Shown here piece after piece: positions 56,501 to 64,000 of a stretch of DNA of 64,000 bases. Source of the stretch: Chromobotia macracanthus (Eukaryota; Chordata; Actinopteri; Cypriniformes; Botiidae). Made by a program: the position numbers and the translations under genes. Each line of letters begins with the position of its first letter. Within the stretch, counting starts at the first letter, position 1. The stretch is taken from assembly GCA_036877525.1 (NCBI GenBank), contig JAZGTH010000139.1, positions 62,001 to 126,000 on the forward strand, given 5' to 3'. The notes beneath the pieces were generated by a model. That model saw only the letters and a program-made list of their open reading frames with translations. It had not been told where the DNA came from and ran no database searches.

Positions 56501-58438
56501 TGATCAGATATTACAGTCAAAGGACAGAGTTGAAACCTGTAAGACATCATATTTAGATGAACAGATGATAATTTGATATGTGTTAATAATGTAATGATAC
56601 ATCATCTGTGTGTTCACAGCAATGACTTCAGTAAGATGGTTGCAGAAGAGTACCTCACATTCTTTGAGTTTACAGACATGACATTGGACCAGTCACTCAG
56701 GTATTAATCTCGTCTGATGTATGCATGATTGATTATTGTGTGGGTAGGGCTAAAGTCTTCCCTAAGGTCTGATTTGCTGTGTAATTCGGTGTTAACAGGC
56801 TCATTAATTTCTTATTTTATTAACACATTAAATCTTGAATTGCAAAGATTTGTAGCAAACAGATTTATTTTTATCACTTAATTCCTGCTTAAATGGCTTC
56901 TAAAATATATTAATAATGTTTATTTGATGCAAATAAAAACATATCTTACCTGAATAATAGTTTTTGAACATTTATTCACGCAACAGAAGCATGACTTTAG
57001 AAGTCATTAGACAGTTCAGATAATTGCCCACAGGCGTATTCATTTCATGTGTTTGTGGTGAATATTTATTTTGTCCAGTGGTCTGACTTTAGAAGACATT
57101 TGGGTCATTCCAACATGAAAAGTGCATTTTCCTCATTTTTGAACAGTCACCATTGCCATATAATGCAACAAGAATAACTAAAGTCAACAGATTTTACTAA
57201 TAGATCTACCAATCTCTCTTTTTCATCTTTTTTAAGTCATTTATCATCTCCTTTGATATGACTCCTGATATGACTGATATACTCTGAGCAATGTCTGAAA
57301 CTTGTATTATGAGCACTTATTGTGTCTAGTTGCCTCTTCAGGTTGACTCGCTTGTTGTATTCCGCACTTGTAAGTCGCTTTGGATAAAAGCGTCTGCTAA
57401 ATGAATAAATGTAAATGTAAATGTAAAAATGACTCCGAATTTAAGGTGAAAATTGTCATTTTGACCCCCTCTACAAATGAGTGGATTACTCAGTAACTAC
57501 TCATCAGTGACATTTAATATTTTGGCGTTCATCACTATTTATATTGGTCTTGCGTTGTGTAGACTCCCATTTTTGGTCACGCGAGTGCATGTGTGGATGT
57601 GTCTGAGGATTTCTAACTGGTCATCTTCAAATGCCCTGCTTTCCTGATGGTCATGTTAACTTGGTTTCTCTATTGTCTGTGGTGCAGATGTTTTCTGAAA
57701 GCATTCTCACTGATGGGTGAAACTCAGGAGAGGGAGCGAGTGTTGATTCATTTCTCCAAACGGTACTATCAGTGTAACCCCACCATCATCACAACACAAG
57801 GTACTGCGTGCCTCATTGTATAACATTACGTTATCACAACATTTGTATTCAGTAGTGGAAATGGCTGAGATTCACTGGGAGACCCTATTTGTGGATGTTT
57901 TACATTTGTAAACCATTAGATGCCAAAACCCCACTTTATTTATGTATGAAATTTGCATAGTGTTTGGAGGCTATTACATGGATAAAAGCTGGAAATCCTC
58001 AACATTTTGAACTAGAACTCTGTCCCTCTTTGAAATTCATTCTCTGGATGCTGGGTCTCCTGTTTCCAGGCCTGTTTGTGTTTGACATCATTTGAATATG
58101 TGAAATGAATAAATTAATAAATAAAAAAAATTGTTTCAGTAATTTAACAGTAAACGTGACTGTGTCTGATGCATGTTTAGTTTCACAGTGACATATTTTC
58201 TTCATAGCAACTGTCTTGGTAACAGCTGACCAATGTACGGGTAAAAAGACTGACTAAGACTGTTGCCATGGCATTGATGACTAGCCCAATGCTGATGAAT
58301 ACATGTGTGTGTAATGGTGTGTTTGTTCTCTCTGTGTGTGTGTGTGTGTGTGTGTGTTTGTTTGTTTGTTTGTTTATAGATGGAGTTCATTGCCTTACGT
58401 GTGCACTAATGCTGCTAAACAGCGACCTGCATGGACCT
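44428..58438 (+). CDS. psd3: psd3 (EFA6D), seven coding exons, partial at both ends
   Basis: PSD3 is a guanine-nucleotide exchange factor for Arf6 (Sec7 plus PH domain) acting at the plasma membrane and endosomes. Joined parts are 44428-44539, 45160-45958, 46803-47237, 54665-54847, 56620-56700, 57688-57800 and 58380-58438: 1782 nt, 594 codons, open throughout with matching phases. The N-terminal SAHVQSVAKAKDQFLFG corresponds to the start of vertebrate PSD3 (SAHSQSVAKAKYEFLFG). FQEIDRELSNLLTG and PLTPMIQQRL also match that family member. The Sec7 domain starts in 54665-54847 and carries the catalytic glutamic finger in GETQERERV (Glu548 of this fragment). The remainder of Sec7, the PH domain and the coiled coil lie off the right edge. 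The start codon is not in these exons. Confidence 0.9.
45157..45162 (+). promoter_or_regulatory. psd3: tandem NAGNAG splice acceptor (CAGCAG)
   Basis: After a pyrimidine tract (GTTTTCC), two adjacent acceptors differ by one codon. Use of the first gives Ala-Val-Pro and use of the second gives Val-Pro, both in frame with the preceding exon. Confidence 0.8.
45160..45958 (+). CDS. psd3: psd3 large acidic exon
   Basis: 799 nt, or 796 if the second acceptor is used. It encodes a low-complexity acidic region (APEEDEFEDDVDETS), the family match LFQEIDRELSNLLTGLTAQ, and a long disordered stretch. The donor is at 45,959. The tandem acceptor CAGCAG (45,157-45,162) allows an extra Ala at the junction. 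Confidence 0.88.
45960..46802. other. psd3 intron, nothing recognised
   Basis: Short AT-rich intron without recognised repeats. Confidence 0.6.
46803..47237 (+). CDS. psd3: psd3 exon with PLTPMIQQRL
   Basis: 435 nt between AG 46,801-46,802 and GT 47,238-47,239. It encodes DVFSCQFENILESQRLCETL, then SMDSLDTLLNLEP, LFAFNTPLTPMIQQRLRD and a Ser/Thr-rich tail ending GYLR. The Q-F-E and PLTPMIQQR motifs match PSD3. Confidence 0.9.
47240..48370. other. psd3 intron, nothing recognised
   Basis: First part of a 7.4 kb intron, AT-rich, without identified elements. Confidence 0.5.
48371..48720. other. GC-richer patch inside psd3 intron
   Basis: More G+C than its surroundings, with an acceptor-like GTGTGTTTCAG near 48,520 and two overlapping open frames of 65 and 103 codons. 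No similarity was recognised. An alternative exon or conserved non-coding element is possible but unsupported. Confidence 0.3.
49340..49860. repeat. possible MITE-like element
   Basis: The left portion GATTGCGTTCAGACTGTCAG and the right portion GATTTCAAACTACATATGAA look like ends of a fish MITE with an ORF-free interior. A (CTA)5 run lies near 49,573. The ends are poorly defined. Confidence 0.4.
50400..50525 (+). mobile_element. 5'-eroded SINE tail
   Basis: ACTGAAAGTCGCTTTGGATG then AAAGTGTCTAACAAATGCAC. It is the 3' tail of the SINE/LINE family; the tRNA head is degraded. Confidence 0.6.
50860..51010. repeat. degenerate TAGCAACCACC repeat
   Basis: TTAGCAACCACCCA, AGGCAACCACCTAGCA and AAACCACCCAAA recur. 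A related CTAGCAACC block lies at 55,970-56,150. Confidence 0.6.
51140..51740 (+). pseudogene. L2-type LINE reverse transcriptase C-terminus and 3' end
   Basis: A 126-codon open frame (51,148-51,528) encodes the C-terminal part of an L2-clade ORF2, beyond the catalytic motifs: PVTPLLTSLHWLPVAARIKL, PLWWNELPASTRSAETIKTF and KKQLKTHLFRRHL. A 3' UTR and the simple tail GTAAATGTAAATGTAAAT follow to about 51,733. That ending resembles the tail of the SINEs here, which suggests the SINEs use this LINE's machinery. It is 5' truncated, as LINE copies usually are. Confidence 0.9.
51741..53860. other. psd3 intron, nothing recognised
   Basis: AT-rich intronic DNA. Short ORFs only, no repeat identified. 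Confidence 0.45.
53865..54050. mobile_element. ~180-bp MITE (hAT-type wording)
   Basis: The left end CCAGAGGTCTTCAAT and the right GGATTGGAGAACTGTGG are near inverted copies. GGTCCACAGACCTGCAGAG on the left mirrors CTCTGCAGGTCTGTGGACC on the right. The left end lacks about 12 bp present on the right. No coding capacity. Confidence 0.75.
54170..54405. mobile_element. ~230-bp MITE
   Basis: CACTCTTAAAAATAAAGG opens it. GCCATAGAAGAACCATTTTT near 54,219 is mirrored by AAAAATGGTTCTTTTATGGC near 54,356. This fish MITE family is recognised by AAAGGTTCTT boxes. The right end is partly eroded. Confidence 0.75.
54665..54847 (+). CDS. psd3: psd3 exon: start of Sec7 domain
   Basis: 183 nt between GTGCAG and the donor at 54,848. 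It encodes SDVGLLTDFSSGMDGVE, then the Sec7 entry AAGRLARRLYHLEGFRRSDV and AKHLGK. It matches the RLAKRLYQLDRFKRSDVAKH region of PSD3. Confidence 0.92.
54850..55960. other. psd3 intron, nothing recognised
   Basis: Non-coding. A CTGTCTCA-rich stretch at 55,800-55,890 (AGAGTCCTGTCTCA recurring three times) is the only pattern. Confidence 0.45.
55960..56310. repeat. degenerate CTAGCAACCATT and ATGCTAGCATC repeats
   Basis: CCCTAGCAACC-type units (55,985-56,150) pass into CATGCTAACATCATGCTAGC units (56,190-56,260). It is the same repeat complex as at 11.7-12.2 kb. Confidence 0.6.
56620..56700 (+). CDS. psd3: psd3 Sec7 exon
   Basis: 81 nt between TTCACAG and the donor GTATTA. It encodes NDFSKMVAEEYLTFFEFTDM TLDQSL(R), part of the Sec7 helical core. 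The residues match PSD3 NEFSKLVAEEYLKFF closely. Confidence 0.93.
56710..57340. other. psd3 intron, nothing recognised
   Basis: AT-rich intron sequence up to a repeat tail at 57.36 kb. Confidence 0.5.
57345..57428 (+). mobile_element. SINE/LINE tail
   Basis: GTAAGTCGCTTTGGATAAAA then GCGTCTGCTAAATG and a (AAATGT)n tail. The best preserved copy of this tail in the window. The SINE head is not recognisable. Confidence 0.75.
57688..57800 (+). CDS. psd3: psd3 Sec7 exon with catalytic glutamic finger
   Basis: 113 nt between GGTGCAG and the donor GTACTG. It encodes CFLKAFSLMGETQERERVLI HFSKRYYQCNPTIITTQ. The Glu of GETQ is the finger that displaces the nucleotide phosphate in Arf, and its presence argues for an active exchange factor. 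Confidence 0.94.
57801..58332. other. psd3 intron, nothing recognised
   Basis: Short intron sequence with no identified element before the microsatellite. Confidence 0.5.
58333..58374 (+). repeat. (TG)n(TTTG)n microsatellite next to a splice acceptor
   Basis: TG repeated about 12 times is followed by four to five TTTG units. The acceptor TTTATAG (to 58,379) follows directly, so the repeat serves as the pyrimidine-rich tract. Confidence 0.9.
58380..58438 (+). CDS. psd3: psd3 Sec7 exon, last in window
   Basis: 59 nt between TATAG and the donor GTAAGTG. It encodes DGVHCLTCALMLLNSDLHGP, the helix bearing the Sec7 motif LLNTDLH. The final residue is Pro where human PSD3 has His. The next Sec7 exon is not found before the window ends, so this intron is at least 5.5 kb. 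Confidence 0.93.
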
Positions 58439-58439
58439 G

Positions 58440-58985
58440 TAAGTGACCTCTGACACTCCCCTTGATATTTGCCAGATGTCATATGACAGTAAACATGAAC
58501 ACAGCTACTGTCTGATCTTATCAGAGGTGATTATCAAGATAATTTTATAATAATGATATAAAGACTGCAGTGGAGGAGATCATATTTAATCCTAAAGGTT
58601 GTGACACGCCAAGCCGACAGCAATGAACTAGAGTCAAAGAAAGTGGACTGTGGTCTGTCGTCTGCTACTGGGCCAAAAATTGTGCTTGAACACAACACAA
58701 AGACTACCACAAAAAGTAGTGTGTATGTTAAAATGTGTCCCTACACACATTACACTCTTACTCCAGCAGGTGGCGGTAGTCTCTATTTATTATTAAAAAA
58801 ACTAAGGCGTGTAGGTGTGTAAAACTACAACAGTGTGGGACACTGCAAAAAAGCAGCCAGTCAGAACATAGAATAGATGAGAACTCCTTCAACAGAGTTT
58901 TTAATCATCTCAGGGGTTTTTCTGTATAACATTGAACAGTGAAATTTGTGTTCTCCAGCAGCAGTCAACACATTTGGGTATCAGT
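58440..58985. other. psd3 intron, nothing recognised
   Basis: Non-coding sequence before a Tc1-family relic. Confidence 0.45.
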
Positions 58986-59232
58986 ACTGTCAGCCAAGAT
59001 CAGATAAATGAAGGCTACAGTGAAACATGCTCAAAACTGGATGGTAGACTATTGGAAAAACATCTCTTGTCTGACAAATTTCACATTTCTGCTGCCGCAG
59101 TCAGATGGTGTGGTTACAATTCTTAAACAACATGAGTCCATTGTCCTGTCTTATATCAGTGGTCCATGCTGCAGGTGCTTTAGTGCTGTGAGGGATGTTT
59201 TCCTGGCACGCAATAGACTCCATATCAGTTGA
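58986..59232 (+). pseudogene. Tc1-family transposase fragment
   Basis: The open frame 59,008-59,232 reads KHAQNWMVDYWKNISCLTNF TFLLPQSDG and KQHESIVLSYISGPCC. This is the stretch of a Tc1-like transposase around the first catalytic Asp (normally SDESRF), and here that motif is altered. A second frame shows YSETCSKLDGRLLEKHL for the same DNA. No terminal repeats remain. It belongs to a different subfamily from the elements at 9.8 and 61.7 kb. Confidence 0.7.
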
Positions 59233-59234
59233 TC

Positions 59235-59670
59235 ATGCCCTAATACATTTGAAACAATGATGATAAACTACTCATAGACTGCTGGCACATAAACAGATTT
59301 AAACAGGTCCACCTTACATACTAATTAATTTAATCATATTTAAAGTCAATCATGGGAGTTAACAGAAAGATCAAGTAAGGAAAAGTAATATTCAATAATC
59401 TGTATTAATCATTATATGATACCTCACTAACACATGGCCTAAACTTTGACCTGAACTCATCTCTGCTAGGAAATCTATAACCAGTTAATTCTTTTGCTTG
59501 ACTGTTTTTCTGCAATTGTCTTGGAGGTCTGACGTCTTTTTTATCACTTTTCGCAGCTCTGTAATTTGGCAGGGTTTCCCTTTCTTCTTACTTTCTAGTT
59601 ATGGCAATGTTTCAGACAAGCCAAGTTTAGGCATTTAGTGACAACATAACAGACTCTGGGCAGAGCCAGT
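59235..59670. other. psd3 intron, nothing recognised
   Basis: AT-rich non-coding DNA. Confidence 0.45.
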
Positions 59671-59675
59671 GAAGT

Positions 59676-59830
59676 CTTAAAGAGACAGTTCAGAATTCTG
59701 TCATCATTTACTCACACACGTTTCATTGTAAATCTGAATAATTGTCTTCTGAGCTTTTTCCCCATACATTGGACATCAGTGAGGATCTAACTTTGATTCC
59801 TGTAGTTTCTAAAAAGACATTCTTTAAAAT
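59676..59830 (+). repeat. left half of a cyprinid-type MITE
   Basis: AAAGAGACAGTTCAGAATTC TGTCATCATTTACTCACACA is the common left end of this family. The right half is absent, because the minisatellite starts directly after. Confidence 0.6.
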
Positions 59831-59838
59831 AGCGACCT

Positions 59839-60310
59839 CAACACTACAGCACCTCAGCCAATAGCAGCCTCAACACTTCAGGACCTCAGCCAATAGCAGC
59901 CTCAACACTACAGTACCTCAGCCTATATCAGCCTCAACACTGCAGTACCTCAGCCTACATTAGCCTCAACACTGCAGTACCTCAGCCTATATCAGCCTCA
60001 ACACTACAGTACCTCAGCCTATATTAGCCTCAACACTACAGTACCTCAGCCTATATCAGCCTCTACACTACAGTACCTCAGCCTATATTAGCCTCAACAC
60101 TACAGTACCTCAGCCTACATTAGCCTCAACACTGCAGTACCTCAGCCTATATCAGCCTCAACACTACAGTACCTCAGCCTATATTAGCCTCAACACTACA
60201 GTACCTCAGCCTATATCAGCCTCTACACTACAGTACCTCAGCCTATATTAGCCTCAACACTACAGTACCTCAGCCTATATTAGCCTCAACACTACAGTAC
60301 CTCAGCCTAT
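59839..60310 (+). repeat. 32-bp minisatellite, 14.75 copies, with higher-order structure
   Basis: Fourteen full 32-bp units plus a 24-bp partial one start at 59,839 and step by exactly 32 bp. Each has the form CAACACTACAGTACCTCAGC-CTATATCAGCCT with a few variant sites. Units 4-8 (59,935-60,094) and 9-13 (60,095-60,254) are the same five-unit block differing at one base, so a 160-bp block was duplicated. It lies in an intron of psd3. Confidence 0.95.
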
Positions 60311-61714
60311 AGATAACTGAGCTTTGTTTACCTCTCCATTTCTTTCTTCGCATATGTAGCTGAAGTTAATGCTGCTTTGGTGTTGATGATATCTACATAT
60401 CTGAGTGTCTCTGTGTGGATCATCTCTGTGAGCACACACTCTGTAAAACCCTTAACTCAAGAAACAACGCCGATGACCAATGATATTTCACTGCTTATAA
60501 ACTTTACTGCTAAATATAACAGATGAAACTTCACAACATTACACAAACATCAACGAACGTTGATGATAAATATCTTATAAGAACAATAATACTTATAAAG
60601 TTTTAAGTTTTAAAGATGATGGATTGTGTTGTAGCTGGTAAATTAAAACCATGTGATCATCAGCAAGAACTGTGAGCAGAAATAAAGATTGCCACCACTA
60701 AACAAATATTCAGTCACTATAATGCTAATGTTCCAGTAGACATCAAGTCATTACATTTTAAAATAAACAGACATTTATAAATAAATTTGTGCCTTTCCCC
60801 TGATCTGCATGCACAAGATTGGCATATCATAGGATGCACAGGAAGGTGTGTGCCCACCTCTGTATCTGGCATTGTTTTTTGTTCTTAACTAATGCATCTA
60901 ATATTTAAATTTACATATGACGTGTACGGCAGTGTCTGTGTGGACAAATGCTCAAGGCTTAACCTTTAAATCTATATGAATGTAACTAAATATAACCTAC
61001 ATGCTTCCAAAGAGGAAATGCTGGGAACTCAAACTTAAAATGATTCAGAGAAGTGAAGAAAGAACAACAGGCTCTTTAAGTGAAATGTGAGGTGCATTCT
61101 GGGATGTCTAAGAATAGCTCATCTCACTGGTCTCCATGGAGTTTGATCACATATCTTACATGGTTTGAGTTGGACACATTTAGTGGAGCACATGTGGTGG
61201 GGACGTGAATATTTCCTGCCCACGCTGCAGCTCTTCTCCAGACACTTTCATTTCCAACATTGTTTAGTTGCATATGATGTGGGTGAACACAGCTGAAAGT
61301 TGCACAGCCCTGAATCTTTTCACAAATATATGCCAGACGCCCACACACATAACTGGCTGCTCTTGTGTGAGGGAAGCATTGTGCATATCACACAGGTTAT
61401 AGAGATGGAGTGAATCTCTCAGAATTATTTCTGCTTGATATTTCAGCTTTGTGTCAAAAGACAAAATATATTACATGTTGCTGCAAAGTATTGAGCCTGT
61501 TTTTAAGGGTTTTGCTTTGTAAATAATTCAGTAATATGTATTTATAATACGGCTGCGCAATATTGAAGAATAATGCAATAACATGAAAAATCATTATTGT
61601 GCTGCATATCGCATTATTTAAGATTGTAAAAACTAAGAACACACACACACAGGCATAACTTTTTGAAGTAATAAAATGATTTAGTTATTTTGATCAGATA
61701 TCTTACAACCCTAT
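60311..61714. other. psd3 intron, nothing recognised
   Basis: AT-rich non-coding DNA up to the TA target site of the next transposon. Confidence 0.5.
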
Positions 61715-61716
61715 TA

Positions 61717-63282
61717 CAGTCATGTGAAAAAATTAGGACACCCTATGAAAGCCTGTGTATTTTTGCAACATTTTGGATATATGGATATTTAATCTCAATT
61801 TTAACAATACAGAGAGATTAAAGTAATATATCTAAGCAATTAAAACTGAAGAGAGGATTTTCTGTAAAATGTTTCCACAAAATGCAAATTCTAACTGAGG
61901 CAAAAGTTAGGACACCCTCACATGTATTCCCTCTTAAAATGGCTCAAATCACACCAGGTGCACATAATTAGTAGATCGTTACTCAGCATTTTGAATGAGG
62001 CTTGCCCTATCTAAACCTTTTAGTTTGGTGTGCTCCTGACTGTTGAAGTGAGAGTGAGCACCATGGTGAGAGCAAAAGAGCTGTCAGAGGCCTTCAGAAA
62101 ATAAACTGTAGCATCCTATGAGTCTGGTAAGGGATTTAAAAAGATCTCAAAAGATTTTGTAATCAGCCATTCCACTGTCCGGAAGATCGTCTACAAGTGG
62201 AGGGCTTTCAAAACAACTGCCAACATGCCCAGGTCTGGTCGCCCCAGCAAGTTCACCTCAAGAGCAGACCACAAGATGCTAAAAGAGGTCTCCAAAAACC
62301 CTAAAATGTCATCTTGGGACCTACAGCAGGCTCTGGCTACTGTTGATGTAAAAGTGCATGCCTCTACAATCAGAAAGAGACTGCACAAGTTTAACTTTCA
62401 TGGGAGGTGTGCAAGGAGGAAACCTTTGCTCTCTGAGAGAAACATCAAGGCCAGACTGACATTTGCCAGAGATAATGTTGACAAAGAGTCCTTTGACAAA
62501 GTTGACAAAATTGAGTTATTTGGACACCAGAGCAGAGGACATGTTTGGTGTAAACCAAAGACAGCATTCCAGGAAAAGAACCTCATATCAACTGTGACGC
62601 ATGGAGGTGGAAGTGTCATGGTTTGGGGCTACTTTGCTGCAGCAGGACCTGGTCAGCTTACCATCATAGAATCCACCATGAATTCTACTGTGTATCAGAA
62701 GGTGCTTGAAGAACATGTGAGACCATCTGTTAGAAAATTAAAGCTGAAGCGGAACTGGACCATGCAACATGACAATGACACAAAACATACTAGTAAATCA
62801 ACCAAAGACTGGCTGAAAAGGCACAAATGGAGAGTCCTGGAATGGCTCAGATCTGTCCAGATCTGAATCCCATTGAGATGCTGTGGGGTGACTTGAAAAG
62901 GGCTGTACATGCAAGAAACCCCTCAAACATCTCACAGCTGAAAAAATTCTGCATTGAGGAGTGGGGTAAAATTTCCTCAGACTGATGTCAGAGACTGGTA
63001 GATGGCTACAAGAAGCATCTCACTGCAGTTATTTCAGCCAAAGGAGGTAACACTAGCTATTAGGGGCTAGGGTGTCCTATCTTTTTCCTCAGTTAAAATA
63101 GGCATTTTTGTAGAATTATATTTACAGAAGATCTTGAAAAGACTTTTCTTCAGTTTTAATTGTTTAGTTATTTTACTTTAATCTCTCTGTATTATTAAAA
63201 TTGAGACTAAATAACCATATATTAAAAAATGTTACAAAATACACATGCTTTCACAGGGTGTCCTAATTTTTTCACGTGACTG
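61717..63282 (+). mobile_element. Tc1-like DNA transposon with TA target duplication
   Basis: 1,566 bp bounded by CAGTCATGTGAAAAAATTAG and the inverted CTAATTTTTTCACGTGACTG, with TA on both sides (61,715-61,716 and 63,283-63,284). The inverted repeats are about 155-170 bp (61,717-61,870 and about 63,115-63,282) and remain highly similar. It contains a broken transposase. It is inserted in a psd3 intron. Confidence 0.96.
62063..63063 (+). pseudogene. Tc1-family transposase, broken
   Basis: It starts at ATG 62,063 (MVRAKELSEAFRK) with a stop 13 codons in. The main open frame is 62,225-62,866. It shows the second half of the DNA-binding region (SGRPSKFT, STIRKRLHKFNFHGRCARRK). The first-Asp region is altered (DKVDKIELFGHQ, where family members have SDETKIELFG). 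It also shows GGGSVMVWGYFAA and HDNDTKHTSKSTKDWL, with the second Asp kept. A frameshift near 62,850 precedes PDLNPIEMLWGDLKRAVHAR, with the catalytic Glu. The end is TAG 63,061-63,063. It is not functional. Confidence 0.93.
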
Positions 63283-63304
63283 TATATAATAATATTATTC
63301 AAAA

Positions 63305-63396
63305 CATCTTTTGTGTTTTGCAGAAGAATGGCATTGTTTGAAATGACGTTTTGTAAATATGACAGAATATTTATTTTTCAGTGAACTGTTCCTTTA
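63305..63396 (+). repeat. right half of a cyprinid-type MITE
   Basis: CTTTTGTGTTTTGCAGAAGA and TTCAGTGAACTGTTCCTTTA match the right end of the family whose left half sits at 59,676-59,830. Confidence 0.55.
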
Positions 63397-63399
63397 ATT

Positions 63400-64000
63400 G
63401 TCAAAAAAGTCAATGCAACTCATAGCCATCCACATTAGAATAGACTTCATTCTTTGTGCAAAACAATATAACATCTAAAATATGGGCTACTGAGCAAGAC
63501 TCAGAGACTTTTTCTCTCAGAATGATTTATTGGCCTTGCAAAACAACATTTTGTCCTCAGTCTTTGCTGACTTGGTGACCCATGTCAAATACAGAAGGTA
63601 TGAAATGACTTCATCTGCTATTAAAGTGATGGATGACACAGGGGTTCACAGATGAAAAGCAGTGCATGGGTTTGTGTAATCGTGTTTGGTGGAGCAGTCT
63701 GTCTCACTTTGAAATCTTGTGCCAGTCTGAACATTTGTTCATTCCGTCCACCTACAAACTCGGCTGGTGCTGGCAGGAAGAGTGAAGTCTGGTGAACAAA
63801 CACCGGCTGCTCTTCCGTTCATCTTCAGCTCTGACCGTCTCTGTGAATGCAGCAGGTGGATGTTCTGCAGAAGGAATCAACGTTCAAACGGCAATTGTTG
63901 ATAGCAGTCAGTGTGTTTGCTTACTGAAGACAGTATTGTGCTGATGTTTAAAGTTTGTGCTCTAGTAGTAAATTAAGAATAATGTTAAAAATCTCACTGT
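63400..64000. other. psd3 intron to the window end, nothing recognised
   Basis: No exon of the remaining Sec7, PH or coiled-coil regions of psd3 was found here. Confidence 0.5.

Noticed and set aside
59839..60310. CRISPR-like array
   Set aside because: Units are directly adjacent with no spacers, and this is a vertebrate intron; it is a minisatellite.

Overview
The window is vertebrate nuclear DNA, almost certainly from a teleost fish and probably a cyprinid-like one. It is AT-rich. It carries two split protein-coding genes with GT-AG introns and conserved vertebrate protein sequence. The rest is filled with fish-type repeats: Tc1-like transposons, Ty3/gypsy, Gmr1-like and DIRS-like retroelements, L2-type LINEs, tRNA-headed SINEs and MITEs. 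No bacterial operons, CRISPR arrays or ribosomal RNA genes were seen.

Layout. (1) Positions 70-7669, + strand: the last six coding exons of map3k1 (MEKK1). They encode the complete C-terminal kinase domain, and a 3' UTR of up to about 1.9 kb follows. The 5' part of the gene lies off the left edge. (2) About 9.6-35.4 kb: an intergenic region dense in decayed mobile elements. It holds a Tc1-like element (9838-11328), an ERV-like integrase relic, shuffled gypsy pieces (15.7-18.9 kb), a Gmr1-like retroelement with a SCAN-type Gag (21.2-24.0 kb), a DIRS-like relic (25.8-27.0 kb), a 2.1 kb segment bounded by inverted repeats (29.4-31.5 kb) and an internally deleted gypsy element (31.6-34.6 kb). (3) About 35.8-64 kb, + strand: psd3 (EFA6D, an Arf6 exchange factor). 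Seven coding exons are well supported (44428-58438). A candidate 5' coding exon (35800-36273) and a CpG-rich possible promoter or first exon (about 37.1-37.3 kb) lie upstream. The gene runs off the right edge part-way through its Sec7 domain. The last intron visible contains a 32-bp minisatellite and two Tc1-family relics.

The two genes are not an operon and no shared regulation is visible. MAP3K1 acts in JNK/ERK stress signalling. PSD3 activates Arf6 at the plasma membrane and endosomes. Reading frames and splice phases were checked by hand for every exon reported, and both partial gene models stay open across all joins.

Most interesting points: the candidate long-isoform exon of psd3, whose phase matches the next known exon; a tandem CAGCAG splice acceptor in psd3; the Gmr1-like element with integrase placed before reverse transcriptase; a 24-bp block flipped in one terminal repeat of a Tc1 element; and a minisatellite in which a five-unit block has been duplicated. 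No clearly new biological system was found.
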